DNA of 64,000 nucleotides from positions 186,001-250,000 of the forward strand of contig NZ_QYOS01000025.1 in NCBI RefSeq assembly GCF_003605195.1. Reading direction: 5' to 3'. The notes below the pieces were generated by a model that was given only the letters and a program-made list of their open reading frames with translations, did no database searches and was not told where the DNA came from. Positions within the stretch are counted from its first letter, which is position 1. Every line of letters starts with the position of its first letter. A program made the translations under genes and the position numbers. This DNA comes from Aurantiacibacter odishensis. Its GTDB lineage: Bacteria > Pseudomonadota > Alphaproteobacteria > Sphingomonadales > Sphingomonadaceae. Of this stretch, positions 9,913 to 19,051 are shown piece by piece.

Positions 9913-11763
9913 ATGTACAAATACCTGTTTTTCGGCGTTTCCCTTGCAACTCTCGCGCATCCTGCCGCCGCGCAGGACGAGGCGACCATAACCGTCACCG
10001 CCACCGGCACCCGCATCGAGGTTGTCGATACCGGCCAGGCCGTCACCGTGATCGGCGAGGCCGAGATCGAGGCGGTGCAGGGTGCGGACCTGACCCGCGT
10101 TCTCGAACGCGCACCGGGCGTCGCCATCAGCCGTAATGGCGGCACCGGTGGGTTCACCGGCGTGCGCCTGCGCGGCAGCGAGGCGGAGCAGGTGCTTACC
10201 GTGATCGACGGCCTGCGCGTGTCGGACCCTGCCGCGCCCACGGGCGGTTACGATTTCGGGAACCTGCTGGCGCTCGATCTCGACAAGCTGGAGATCCTGC
10301 GCGGTTCAAACTCCACAATCTGGGGATCGGACGCGATCGGCGGCGTGATCGTCGCCTCTACCCGTGCGCAGAGTGGCCTGCGCGCGCAGGCCGAATACGG
10401 CGCGCGCGATACGGCAAGCGGCATCGTCTCGGGTGGAGTGAGCGATCCCGACACCGGCTTCCTCGGCCTTTCCGGCACGTGGTTCAGCACCGACGGCATT
10501 TCCGCCGCCGAAGCGGGCACCGAAGCCGACGGCTTCGAGCAATGGGCGCTGAACGGACACGCACGCTACTACTTCAGCGACCGGCTCGAGGTGTTCGGCC
10601 GCACCCGTTACGCCGAGGGCGAGCTTGACCTCGACGGTTTCCCCGCGCCCGACTTCATCCTCGCCGACACCGACGAAGTGCAGGAAACCCGCCAGTGGAC
10701 AGGCTCTGCGGGCGCGGTGCTGGATACAGGCGCGCTGTTCCTCTCCGCCGCCTACAGCTTTGCCGATACCGACCGGGACAACCTCGACGGCACGGGGGCG
10801 GAGACCTTTACCAGCCAGGGCCGTTCCGACCGGATCGAGGTGCGCGGCGAGTGGCGGCCCATCGGCCCCTTCCTGCTGCACTTCGGCGCGGAGAACGAGT
10901 GGACCAGCTACGCCACGGCCTTCGACACTGGCGAGGATACTCGCAGCAGCGGCGCCTATGCGCAGGCGGGTATCGAGTACAACGCGATATCCGGACATAT
11001 CGGCGCGCGGGTGGACGACCACGCCGACTTCGGCACGACCGTCAGCTTCGGAGGAGATGTCAGCTACGAACTCTCCCCTGGCTTGCGCCTGCGCGCCAGC
11101 ATCGGTGAGGGGTTCAAGGCGCCAAGCCTGTTCCAGCTTTATTCCGAATACGGCAACCTTGCGCTCGATCCCGAGCAGAGCACCAGCTTCGATCTCGGCC
11201 TGGCCTACGGCGAGCGCACGCTGTCGCGCGAGCCGGTTTACGGCGCAGTGACGGTGTTCCAGCGCAACACCGACAACCAGATCGCCTTCGTCAGCTGCTT
11301 CGGCGAGACGACGGGCATCTGCACCGACCGTCCTTTCGGCACCTACGACAACGTCACCCGCACCCGTGCGCGCGGAATCGAGGCGGAACTGTGGGCGCGG
11401 CCTGCCGATGGCGTGTCGCTGGGGGCGGTCTATACGCTGACCGATACCGAGAACCGCGATACCGGCCTCACCCTGGCCCGCCGCCCGCGCCATGCGGCTA
11501 CGCTGACGGGCGAGTGGCAGCCCGTGGACACAGTGACGCTGGGCGCGGACTTGCGCGTGGTTTCGGGCAGCTTCGACGATGCGGCCAATGCCGTGCGGCT
11601 GGACGGCTACGAAGTGCTTACCCTGCGTGGCAGCTGGAACGTGAGCGAGCGTGTGGAACTGTTCGGGCGGGTGGAGAACCTGTGGGACGAGCAATACCAG
11701 ACCGCCGCCGGTTACGGCACGGCGGGCACCGGGGCGCACATCGGGGCAAGGCTGTCGCTTTGA
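9913..11763 (+). CDS. btuB: TonB-dependent vitamin B12 receptor
   Basis: Outer-membrane TonB-dependent receptor of 616 residues for cobalamin uptake. The signal peptide MYKYLFFGVSLATLAHPAAA ends before QDEATITVTAT. A plug domain follows (VIGEAEIEAVQGADLTRVLE, LRGSEAEQVLTVIDGLRV, LEILRGSNSTIWGSDAIGG), then a 22-strand barrel with the C-terminal strand ending in ARLSL. The start is fixed by GGAGG at 9904-9908; the open frame upstream runs through the riboswitch and is not coding. The riboswitch leader makes B12 the likely substrate rather than iron-siderophore. The stop overlaps the next gene's start. Confidence 0.95.
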   Translation: MYKYLFFGVSLATLAHPAAAQDEATITVTATGTRIEVVDTGQAVTVIGEAEIEAVQGADLTRVLERAPGVAISRNGGTGGFTGVRLRGSEAEQVLTVIDGLRVSDPAAPTGGYDFGNLLALDLDKLEILRGSNSTIWGSDAIGGVIVASTRAQSGLRAQAEYGARDTASGIVSGGVSDPDTGFLGLSGTWFSTDGISAAEAGTEADGFEQWALNGHARYYFSDRLEVFGRTRYAEGELDLDGFPAPDFILADTDEVQETRQWTGSAGAVLDTGALFLSAAYSFADTDRDNLDGTGAETFTSQGRSDRIEVRGEWRPIGPFLLHFGAENEWTSYATAFDTGEDTRSSGAYAQAGIEYNAISGHIGARVDDHADFGTTVSFGGDVSYELSPGLRLRASIGEGFKAPSLFQLYSEYGNLALDPEQSTSFDLGLAYGERTLSREPVYGAVTVFQRNTDNQIAFVSCFGETTGICTDRPFGTYDNVTRTRARGIEAELWARPADGVSLGAVYTLTDTENRDTGLTLARRPRHAATLTGEWQPVDTVTLGADLRVVSGSFDDAANAVRLDGYEVLTLRGSWNVSERVELFGRVENLWDEQYQTAAGYGTAGTGAHIGARLSL

Positions 11764-12563
11764 GAAGCGTGGTCGTCTTCGCCCTTGCACTGGCGGCCTG
11801 TTCCGGGCCGGTCGAGCGCGCGCAGGGCGATTACCCCACCGTGGTCAGCCTGAACCCGTGTGCCGACGCGATCCTCGCCGAAATCGCCGCACCGGGGCAA
11901 TTGCTGGCCGTCTCGCACTACAGCCACGATCCGGCGGCAAGCTCGATGCTGCCTGAGCGCGCGGCGCAATTCGCCAGCACCGGCGGCACGGCGGAGGAAG
12001 TGCTGGCCCTCGCGCCCGACGTGGTGGTGGCGGACGTGTTTATCCAGCCCGCCACCCGCCGCGCGCTGGAACAGGCGGGCATCCGGGTGGTGGCACTGGG
12101 GATCGCCTCATCGCTGGAAGCGAGCCTCGAACAGGTCGAAGCCCTCGGCGCGGCGACCGGCAATAAGGAGCGTGCCGCGCATTTGTCCGGCGAGATCGCC
12201 CGAGGCTGGCAGGCCCATCACTGGAACGGCGAGCCTGCGATCGCGATCCTGTGGCAGCAGGGCGGCATCGTCGCGGGGGAGGGGGCGCTCGCCCATGCGC
12301 TGATGCAGCAGAGCGGCTTTGCCAGCCTGTCCGCCGCGCGCGGGCTGGGGCAGGGGGCCTACTTGCCGCTGGAAGAAGTGCTGGCCGATCCGCCGCAGGT
12401 CGTCATCACGGCGGGCGACGAACGCGCCTTTTCGCATCCGGCCATGCGAATGGCTTCCGGAATACAGCACTACACTCTGGATTCCTCGCTGCTCTATTGC
12501 GGAGGGCCGACCATCCCGCGCGCGCTGGACCGGCTGTCCGAGATCAGGCGGCAGGTTCCGTGA
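11760..12563 (+). CDS. btuF: cobalamin ABC transporter substrate-binding lipoprotein
   Basis: A 267-residue periplasmic-binding protein of the helical-backbone (BtuF/FhuD) class that hands B12 to the inner-membrane transporter. From a TTG start at 11760 overlapping the btuB stop (TTGA), the N-terminus RSVVVFALALAACSG is a short lipoprotein signal with lipobox LAAC. The family pattern is clear: TVVSLNPCADAILAEI, the Gly-rich EEVLALAPDVVVAD, and a C-terminal lobe ending near GGPTIPRALDRLSE. A GTG at 11769 is an alternative start but would leave little signal peptide. The stop overlaps the btuC GTG (GTGA). Confidence 0.9.
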   Translation: MRSVVVFALALAACSGPVERAQGDYPTVVSLNPCADAILAEIAAPGQLLAVSHYSHDPAASSMLPERAAQFASTGGTAEEVLALAPDVVVADVFIQPATRRALEQAGIRVVALGIASSLEASLEQVEALGAATGNKERAAHLSGEIARGWQAHHWNGEPAIAILWQQGGIVAGEGALAHALMQQSGFASLSAARGLGQGAYLPLEEVLADPPQVVITAGDERAFSHPAMRMASGIQHYTLDSSLLYCGGPTIPRALDRLSEIRRQVP

Positions 12564-13519
12564 ACCGCGCGAGCCTGATCTTTGCCGCCCTGTTGCTGGT
12601 CGCCGTGCCGCTTTCCCTGCTGGCAGGTCGCGTATGGATCTATACGGGGATGACGCCCAACGCCCTCGCGATCCTTGCCGAGCTGCGCCTGCCGCGCGCG
12701 GTGCTGGCCGTGGTGATCGGCGCGGGGCTGGGTGCGGCTGGCGCGGCGATGCAGGGTTACCTGCGCAATCCTCTCGCCGATCCCGGCCTGTTCGGCATCG
12801 CGCCGGGCGCGGCGCTGGGCGCGGTGATCGCGCTCTACATCGGCGTTGCCAGTGCCATCCTGCTGCCGCTGTTCGCGCTCATTGGCGCGGGCGGTGCGAT
12901 GGCGCTGCTGGCGCTTATCGCCGGGCGCACGGCGAATCCGGCCAACGGAATCGCCCTGTTCACGCTGGCGGGCATGATGATTGCCAGCCTGGCGGGCGCG
13001 CTCACCTCCCTGGCGATCAGCCTCGCGCCCAATGCCTTTGCCATGAGCAGCATCGTCACCTGGCTGATGGGCGCATTGACGGACCGCAGCTGGGCCGACG
13101 TGATGCTGGCCGCGCCGCTGACGCTGGCGGGCCTCGCCGCGCTGTGGCTGGCGGGGCGCGATCTCGATGCGATGACTTTGGGCGAACCTGCCGCGCGGTC
13201 GCTGGGTGTCTCACCGGGCCGCTTGATGGCGCTGCTGGTGGTGGGCACGGGGCTCACCGTGGGCAGCGGGGTGGCAGTGGCGGGGATCATCGGTTTCGTC
13301 GGCCTGATCGTGCCGCATCTCGTCCGTCCGCTGACCGACAAGCGCCCCTCCAGCCTGATCGTCCCGAGCGCGCTTGCGGGCGCGCTGCTGGTGCTGGTGG
13401 CGGACGTGGTGGTGCGTATCCTGCCGCTGGTGACGGAACTGCGCCTCGGCATCGCGCTCTCGTTGATCGGCGCGCCGTTCTTCCTGATGTTGCTGCTGCG
13501 AATGCGGAGGGCGGCGTGA
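12560..13519 (+). CDS. btuC: cobalamin ABC transporter permease (FecCD family)
   Basis: A 319-residue inner-membrane permease. The GTG start at 12560 overlaps the btuF stop. The protein is almost wholly hydrophobic, with about ten predicted membrane helices. FecCD-family marks are ELRLPRAVLAVVIGAGLGAA, GAAMQGYLRNPLADPGLFG near the N-terminus, and GIIGFVGLIVPHLVRPL, the loop contacting the ATPase. It forms the channel of the B12 importer with btuD, whose ATG overlaps its TGA by one base. Confidence 0.95.
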   Translation: MNRASLIFAALLLVAVPLSLLAGRVWIYTGMTPNALAILAELRLPRAVLAVVIGAGLGAAGAAMQGYLRNPLADPGLFGIAPGAALGAVIALYIGVASAILLPLFALIGAGGAMALLALIAGRTANPANGIALFTLAGMMIASLAGALTSLAISLAPNAFAMSSIVTWLMGALTDRSWADVMLAAPLTLAGLAALWLAGRDLDAMTLGEPAARSLGVSPGRLMALLVVGTGLTVGSGVAVAGIIGFVGLIVPHLVRPLTDKRPSSLIVPSALAGALLVLVADVVVRILPLVTELRLGIALSLIGAPFFLMLLLRMRRAA

Positions 13520-14247
13520 TGCTGGAAACGCGTAACCTCTCTCTTGCAGATCGGCTGAATATCGTGACCACCGCGCTGCAACCCGGCGCGATTACGGCGA
13601 TCTGCGGCCCAAACGGCGCGGGCAAGTCCACGCTGCTCTCGGCGCTGGCGGGACTGCTCGACGCGGACGTGGGCGAGGTGCTGCTGGACGGCGCTCCGCT
13701 ATCCGCCATGCCGCTACGGGGGCGGGCCAAGGCTATCGGCTACCTTCCGCAATCGGGCGAAGTCGCGTGGGATGTATCAGTCGCCAATCTCGTGGCGCTG
13801 GGCCGCCTGCCGCATGGCGACGCGGGCAAGTTCGCCGTTGCCAGCGCGATGGCCGCCACCGCCATGTCCGACTTTGCCGCGCGGCCCGTGTCCACGCTTT
13901 CGGGCGGTGAAAAGGCGCGCGCGCTGCTTGCCCGCGTTCTGGCGGGAGAGCCGCGCTGGATTCTCGCCGACGAACCCCTCGCCGCGCTGGACCTCGCCCA
14001 CCAGCTCGGCCTGCTGAAAGTGCTGCGCGCTCAGGCGTACGGGGGCGTCGGTGTTGTGCTGGTCGTGCACGACCTCGCCCTCGCGATGAACCACGCCGAC
14101 CGGGTGCTGGTGCTGGACGAAGGACGCCTGAAAGCAGACAGCGCCCCCGAGGAGGCGCTGTCGCTTGAGACCATCAACGATGTCTGGGGCGTGAAAGCGC
14201 GCTGGCTGGGCGAACCGGGTCAGCGGGCTTTGGTCACCGAAAGTTAG
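13519..14247 (+). CDS. btuD: cobalamin ABC transporter ATPase
   Basis: A 242-residue nucleotide-binding subunit of the importer. It has Walker A CGPNGAGKSTLLSAL, a Q-loop near GYLPQSGEVAWDV, the ABC signature STLSGGEKARALLARVL, Walker B RWILADEPLAALD and the switch His in VVLVVHDLALAMNHA. The N-terminal strand before Walker A is shorter than in many ABC ATPases but no motif is missing. It is the last gene of the riboswitch-controlled operon. Its 3' end overlaps the convergent peptidase gene by 4 nt. Confidence 0.93.
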   Translation: MLETRNLSLADRLNIVTTALQPGAITAICGPNGAGKSTLLSALAGLLDADVGEVLLDGAPLSAMPLRGRAKAIGYLPQSGEVAWDVSVANLVALGRLPHGDAGKFAVASAMAATAMSDFAARPVSTLSGGEKARALLARVLAGEPRWILADEPLAALDLAHQLGLLKVLRAQAYGGVGVVLVVHDLALAMNHADRVLVLDEGRLKADSAPEEALSLETINDVWGVKARWLGEPGQRALVTES

Positions 14248-16460
14248 ACAGCGCCTTCTGCGCCATCGACACCCGTAACATCGTCATCTTCCGGGATCAG
14301 GCCGCGTGCTTCCAGCAGCGGCTCGACGCGCGGGTCGCGTCCGGTGAAGTCGCGGAACATCTGTTCGTAGGTCTTCGAGTGACCCTGGCCGAGGAAGGTG
14401 TTCACGATGTGGTCGCCCATCTCGCGGGTCATGCCGCCGTTTGCCGCCACGTAGCTGTAGGCATCGTGGTGCAGCATTTCCGTCCAGGTGTAGGCGTAAT
14501 AGCCCGCGTCATAGCCGTGCTCGAAGATGTGGCGGTAGTAGGGGGTGCGGTAGCGCGGCGGCACCAGGTCGCTGCGCAGTCCGATACGTTCCAGCGCTTC
14601 GGCTTCGAACGCCATCACGTCGGTCGGCGCGGGCTGGCTGGGGTCGAGCGAGTGCCATTCCATGTCCAGCAGCGATGCGGCGATGATCTCGCCGAAGCTG
14701 TGGCCCTGGTTGAACTTGCTCGCCCGGTCGATCGCTTCCACCAGCTCCATCGGGATCACTTCGCCGGTCTCGTTGTGGCGAGCGTAGCGTTGCAGCACTT
14801 CCGGCACGGCGGCGAAGTTCTCGTGGAACTGGCTGGGGAATTCCACCCAGTCGCGCGCGGTGTTGGTGCCCGAGAGCGAGGGATACTGCTGATCGGCAAA
14901 GATGCCGTGCAGCGCGTGGCCGAACTCGTGGAACATCGTGGTCACGTCGTCCCACGTGGCCAGCGCCGGCTGGCCGGCGGCGGGCGGAGCGATGTTCTGC
15001 GTGTTGGTGACGACCGGCTTCAGGCCCAGCAGGTGGCTCTGCTCGATGAAGTTGCTCATCCACGCACCGCCGCGCTTGCTCTCGCGCTGGAACGGATCGA
15101 AGTAGAACAATGCCTGTTCCTCACCGTCGTGGAAGACGGTGTAGACCTTCACGTCCGGGTGATAGGTGGGGATGTCGGTGCGTTCCTCGAAAGTCAGGCC
15201 GTAGAGCTCTTCGGCCATGTAGAACACGCCGTCTTCCAGCACGTTCTCCACCACGAAGTACTGCTTGATCTCCTCGTTATCGAGTGCGTAGCGCTCGGCG
15301 CGGACCTTGCTGGCGTAATACTGCCAGTCCCACGGGGCGAGGGTGAAGTCGTGCCCGTCTTCCTCGATACGGGCCTGCAGCACGGCAGCCTCGCGTTCCT
15401 GCGTTGCGCGCAGGGCAGGCACCATGTCGGCCATGAAACCGATGGCAGCCTGCGGATCGGAAATCATGCGGTCGTACATCTGCCAGTTGGCGTGGCTTGG
15501 CTCGCCGAACAGCTGGGCGCGGCGGTTGCGCAGCGCGATCACTTCCTGGATCAGCGGCAGCGTGCTGGCCTCGCCCGACTGGTTGCGGTCGATGCTGGCC
15601 TTGAACAGCATTTCGCGCACGTCGCGGTTGTCGAGCTGCGCCAGCTGCGGCACGCCGGTGGTGTTGCTGACGTTCAGCATGAACTCGCCGTCGCGGCCCG
15701 CTTCGGTGGCGGCTGCAGCGGCAGACGCGATCTGGCCTTCGGACAGGCCCGACAGCATCGCGCGGTCATTCACGAAGATCGCGGCGTTGTTCTGGCCGGT
15801 CGTGATGCGCTGCGAGATCTGCGAGGAGAGCGAGGAGAGCCGCTCGTTGATCTGGCGCAGTTCGGTCTGCGCATTGTCGCCCAGCAGCGCACCACGGTGG
15901 ACGAACTCTTCGTACGTCGTCTCCAGCAGCATTGCGTCTTCCGGCGTCATGCTCATCGCGGCTCGATTGTCGTAAACGGCCTTCACGCGGGCGAACAGCT
16001 GCGGGTTGAGGTAGATGCTGTCGGTCATCGCGGCGACCTGCGGGGCAAGTTCCTCGTCGGTCGTAGCGATGGTGTCGTTGATGTTGGCGGACACGATCTG
16101 GCTGAACGCGCCATAGGCACGGTCGAACACCTGGCCCGAGCGTTCCATCGCGACGAGTGTGTTGGAGAACGTCGGCGGGTTGGGGTTCTCGGCAATCGCC
16201 TCGACCTCGGCCAGCTGGATGGCGATGGCTTCCTCGATGATGCCCTGCCACTCGCTGTCCTCGATCTGGTCGAACTGCGGGGCGTGCATGTAAAGCGGCG
16301 ACAGCTCGGCAAAGATGCTGGTCGCCTCGGGAATGTCGGGGTTGTATTCTGCCGTATTGGGCAGGGCAGCAGACGTGTTCATGCCGCCTTCTTCCATCGT
16401 TGTGCAGGCGCTGGCAAGCGCGGCGATCATGGTGGTGGCGAGAAGTGTGCTCTTGCGCAT
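14244..16460 (-). CDS. dcp: M3 family zinc metallopeptidase (peptidyl-dipeptidase Dcp-like)
   Basis: A 738-residue oligopeptidase that should cleave short peptides in the periplasm. From the ATG at 16460 the N-terminus MRKSTLLATTMIAALASAC is a signal peptide, possibly of lipoprotein type although ASAC is an atypical lipobox. The helical domain leads to the zinc site MFHEFGHALHGIFAD (HEXXH) with the third ligand region FVEFPSQFHENF-like (here WVEFPSQFHENFA), then FEHGYDAGYYAYTWTEMLHHD. A GGAAGAG ribosome-binding sequence precedes the start; the frame is open 35 codons further upstream without a good site. The C-terminal tail is acidic. Confidence 0.95.
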   Translation of the reverse strand: MRKSTLLATTMIAALASACTTMEEGGMNTSAALPNTAEYNPDIPEATSIFAELSPLYMHAPQFDQIEDSEWQGIIEEAIAIQLAEVEAIAENPNPPTFSNTLVAMERSGQVFDRAYGAFSQIVSANINDTIATTDEELAPQVAAMTDSIYLNPQLFARVKAVYDNRAAMSMTPEDAMLLETTYEEFVHRGALLGDNAQTELRQINERLSSLSSQISQRITTGQNNAAIFVNDRAMLSGLSEGQIASAAAAATEAGRDGEFMLNVSNTTGVPQLAQLDNRDVREMLFKASIDRNQSGEASTLPLIQEVIALRNRRAQLFGEPSHANWQMYDRMISDPQAAIGFMADMVPALRATQEREAAVLQARIEEDGHDFTLAPWDWQYYASKVRAERYALDNEEIKQYFVVENVLEDGVFYMAEELYGLTFEERTDIPTYHPDVKVYTVFHDGEEQALFYFDPFQRESKRGGAWMSNFIEQSHLLGLKPVVTNTQNIAPPAAGQPALATWDDVTTMFHEFGHALHGIFADQQYPSLSGTNTARDWVEFPSQFHENFAAVPEVLQRYARHNETGEVIPMELVEAIDRASKFNQGHSFGEIIAASLLDMEWHSLDPSQPAPTDVMAFEAEALERIGLRSDLVPPRYRTPYYRHIFEHGYDAGYYAYTWTEMLHHDAYSYVAANGGMTREMGDHIVNTFLGQGHSKTYEQMFRDFTGRDPRVEPLLEARGLIPEDDDVTGVDGAEGAV

Positions 16461-16582
16461 TCGGGCGTCTCTTCCTTCAGGATTGTAATTCTGGCGCGCC
16501 GGACGGCGCAGCGTTGTGGTTTCTACTGAAACTTGGCGCATAGTCCTACAGATGGAACCTGCCAAGAGCCTGAACGCGCCTG

Positions 16583-17266
16583 TCAGGAGGAGGTTTCCGC
16601 CTCCGTATCGGCGGCAGCCGCAGCAGCTTCAGCCAGCGCCTGCCGGTTGACGGTGACGACGCGCGGGCGACCGCCCGGTTCGCCGGGGCTGAGCCAGATC
16701 GCACCAAGTTCGAAAAAACCGCCTTGGTCGGGCACGACAGTCATGTCACGAAGGTGAAGGCCGCGCATCAGGGCGAGCATTTCGGGCGAGAAGACCTCGG
16801 TGAACTCGCGGTCCGCAAGGTCTGTTTCCAGCATGTCGCGGCGGTTGCCCTCGGCATCGATGTATAGCAGCGGTATGCCGATCTCGCCTAGCAGGGCGTC
16901 ACGGTCTTCGCCCGACGCGGCCTTGCGCAGAGCAGAAAGAGTGGCTTCGTACTGGCTTGCGCTGGTGCCCGTGGAGCAGGAGATAAGCCCGCCCTCGGCA
17001 GGATCGTTGGCGCGGTCGAAATCACGGTCGGGCGATGGCTGTTGCTCCCACACCACCAGCAGGCAGTCGCGGTCGGCCTCGGCGGCGGCGGAGCCTGCTG
17101 GCGCGGGAATGTCCAGATCCCCGGCAATTTCGCCCGAAGCATCGACCGGCGGCCCTTCTTGCGAACACGCTCCCAGCATCACAAGACCCGCCAGCGCGGC
17201 AACGATACGGGCCGGGGCGGGTCTTGCTGTCTTGTACGTGCGGCGGTGCAACATGGTCTGGCTCAT
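16583..17266 (-). CDS. putative lipoprotein of unknown function
   Basis: About 227 residues from the ATG at 17266. A basic N-terminus (HRRTYKTARPAPAR) and a hydrophobic stretch lead to the lipobox LGAC, so membrane anchoring on the periplasmic side is predicted. The mature protein has two Cys (DRDCLLVVW, LISCSTGT) and an Ala-rich tail. No catalytic motif is recognised. A TTG at 17290 or an ATG at 17254 are other possible starts. It follows the lysozyme gene by 34 nt on the same strand and may be co-transcribed with it. Confidence 0.75.
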   Translation of the reverse strand: MSQTMLHRRTYKTARPAPARIVAALAGLVMLGACSQEGPPVDASGEIAGDLDIPAPAGSAAAEADRDCLLVVWEQQPSPDRDFDRANDPAEGGLISCSTGTSASQYEATLSALRKAASGEDRDALLGEIGIPLLYIDAEGNRRDMLETDLADREFTEVFSPEMLALMRGLHLRDMTVVPDQGGFFELGAIWLSPGEPGGRPRVVTVNRQALAEAAAAAADTEAETSS

Positions 17267-17300
17267 GGCCGTTGGAATGACTGTGTTCAAGCTCGGCTTG

Positions 17301-18218
17301 TCAGGTGGTCGCCTGGCCCCTCATATCGACTTCGATGGCGCGCGGATCCTCATAGGTTGCGCTCATGAAAATCGACTGGCGGCGTTCGGAGCGGAATTCC
17401 AGCCCGCGTGCAACCTTTCCGGCGGCGGTGGTGTAGGTCAGTTCGCTGGCGATCCCGTCGTAATCGGCCATCTGGATGGCAGCGTTGAGATTGGGGCTCT
17501 GACTTTCCGAGACGTTTCCTTCACCCACATTGTAGACAAGATCCACCAGCGCATCGAATTCGTGCTGGTAGAGAGGGAGGTCGCCGACGAGGCGTTTTAC
17601 TCCCTGTTCGGCGCGGCGCAAATCGGCCTCAAGGAAGTCAAGCGCCTGGTCGTAGGAAATGCGGTCGCCGACCCTCAGACCATCCTCCGGGCGCACCAAA
17701 TGTCCGACACCGACTGTCGGATAACCTGCAACGTCGCGATAGACCGTCAGGCGAACGCCCTCCTCTTCGGCAAGTGCTTCCTTCATGGTGTCGCTGGATA
17801 CGAGTTCCAATGCGTGGACGCGCGTCTGTGTCGGGTCAATCTGCTGGAAACTGATCTTGTGCTGCGGATCGAAGGCCGAAATATCGACAGCGCCGGTGCT
17901 GAAGCCCATTACGGCGGCCGACATGGCGAGCACAGCCTTGCGCTTGCGCATCCGGCCACGCAGATTATCACCCCTGATGGAGCGATACTTGCGGCGCATC
18001 CGGCGCACCAATTCGCGCACCATTTCGCCCCGCATCCAGCTGAGGGCAGGTTCGAGTTCTTTCGACGTGTCCGCCTTGCTCTTGTCCGGTGACGGCTGCG
18101 AAGGCCGCCGAGGGGGCTTGGGAGGGTGAGTGGAGCCGTCGCGTGGATTGGATCGCTGCGCCTGGGCGGCGATCGCATGTGCGTCGATCGGATTTTCAAT
18201 AGGTGTCGGGTTCGACAT
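17301..18218 (-). CDS. membrane-anchored GH24 lysozyme (phage-type muramidase)
   Basis: A 305-residue protein from the ATG at 18218, which is preceded by an AGGACTC ribosome-binding site. Residues 1-90 are Pro/Lys/Arg-rich, with a basic stretch (VRRMRRKYRSIRG) just before a hydrophobic segment at about 95-112 that can act as a signal anchor. The GH24 domain carries the T4-lysozyme triad with correct spacing: Glu153, Asp162 and Thr168 in EGVRLTVYRDVAGYPTVGVGH. The C-terminal part has LVDLVYNVGEGN. No holin, spanin or other phage gene is nearby, so this is probably a domesticated muramidase for wall remodelling. The long cytoplasmic extension is unusual for GH24. Confidence 0.93.
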   Translation of the reverse strand: MSNPTPIENPIDAHAIAAQAQRSNPRDGSTHPPKPPRRPSQPSPDKSKADTSKELEPALSWMRGEMVRELVRRMRRKYRSIRGDNLRGRMRKRKAVLAMSAAVMGFSTGAVDISAFDPQHKISFQQIDPTQTRVHALELVSSDTMKEALAEEEGVRLTVYRDVAGYPTVGVGHLVRPEDGLRVGDRISYDQALDFLEADLRRAEQGVKRLVGDLPLYQHEFDALVDLVYNVGEGNVSESQSPNLNAAIQMADYDGIASELTYTTAAGKVARGLEFRSERRQSIFMSATYEDPRAIEVDMRGQATT

Positions 18219-18402
18219 GAGAGTCCTGTTGTGCCTGTGGCAACCGACGCGGGTAGGACTTTCGGCGGTCGCCGTGTATCGTTTCACCTTATCAACGGGT
18301 TGCCCGCCATATCGGTCCACAGTTCGTCCGATCAGGCCAACGGTTCGCGAGTTGTGCGGGAACGATCGGCACCGCACAGATGCCCTGAGAAAGATTCTTA
18401 GA

Positions 18403-18948
18403 CTATTGGGTAAGCCACGGAAATTTCGTTATTTCCGAATATATTGCGCCGTTCGGCGTAAGGTCACTTTCGAACAGGGAAAAGCCATCAACCTGCCACG
18501 GGCCGAGGCTCAGCGCGCCGTTGGCGTGCAGCCAGTCGCCGATGAAGCCGCTGCCGGAATTGAGTCGGGCCAGCGTGATGTGCGGGATGAACCTGCGTGT
18601 TTCCGCCGGCAGGCCGGCGCGGCGGCAGGCCATCTCCACGCGCATCTGCACCAGGTCCAGTTCCGTGCTGGGAGCGACACGCGCCCAGACCGCACGGGCA
18701 CGGCCTTTGCCCTCGAAATGCCCGACGCCGTAAATGCGGATCGGGAAGGGGGCGAACAGCAAGCTTTCCAGCGCGGTGGCGAGGTCCTCGGCCGTGTGAC
18801 GGTCCACCTCGCCGACGAAGCGCAGCGTCACGTGCAGGTTGTCGGCATCCTGCCAACGCGCGCCGGGTATCCCTTCCATCGTGTCCAGCAGGGCTTCTGC
18901 CACGTCTTCTGGAGGGCGCAGGGCGACAAAGAGGCGGCGTGAGGCCAT
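18403..18948 (-). CDS. thpR: RNA 2',3'-cyclic phosphodiesterase
   Basis: A 181-residue member of the 2H phosphoesterase superfamily, formerly called 2'-5' RNA ligase. Both catalytic HxTL motifs are present: HVTLRFVGEV (about residue 39) and HITLAR (about residue 122). The N-terminus RLFVALRPPEDVAEAL and the length match ThpR. It is predicted to be cytosolic and to open 2',3'-cyclic phosphates on RNA. It is divergent from the Slam-like gene, with about 100 bp between start codons. Confidence 0.93.
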   Translation of the reverse strand: MASRRLFVALRPPEDVAEALLDTMEGIPGARWQDADNLHVTLRFVGEVDRHTAEDLATALESLLFAPFPIRIYGVGHFEGKGRARAVWARVAPSTELDLVQMRVEMACRRAGLPAETRRFIPHITLARLNSGSGFIGDWLHANGALSLGPWQVDGFSLFESDLTPNGAIYSEITKFPWLTQ

Positions 18949-19051
18949 TCAAGCCACATGGCGATTGCGGACATAATCGTCCAGCATTGCGATGGCCTAT
19001 GGACAATCGTTCGCGGCGGGAGCAGAGGAGCCGCTCTTCCAGATATCTTCC

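Noticed and set aside
10306-11790. Long minus-strand frame opposite btuB
   Set aside because: It is a mirror of the receptor gene, whose signal peptide, plug and barrel are clear. No ribosome-binding site or family resemblance.
17301-18218. Prophage, suggested by the lysozyme and by the terminase-like gene at 34676
   Set aside because: The two genes are 16 kb apart with only host genes between them, and no integrase, portal, capsid or tail genes are present.
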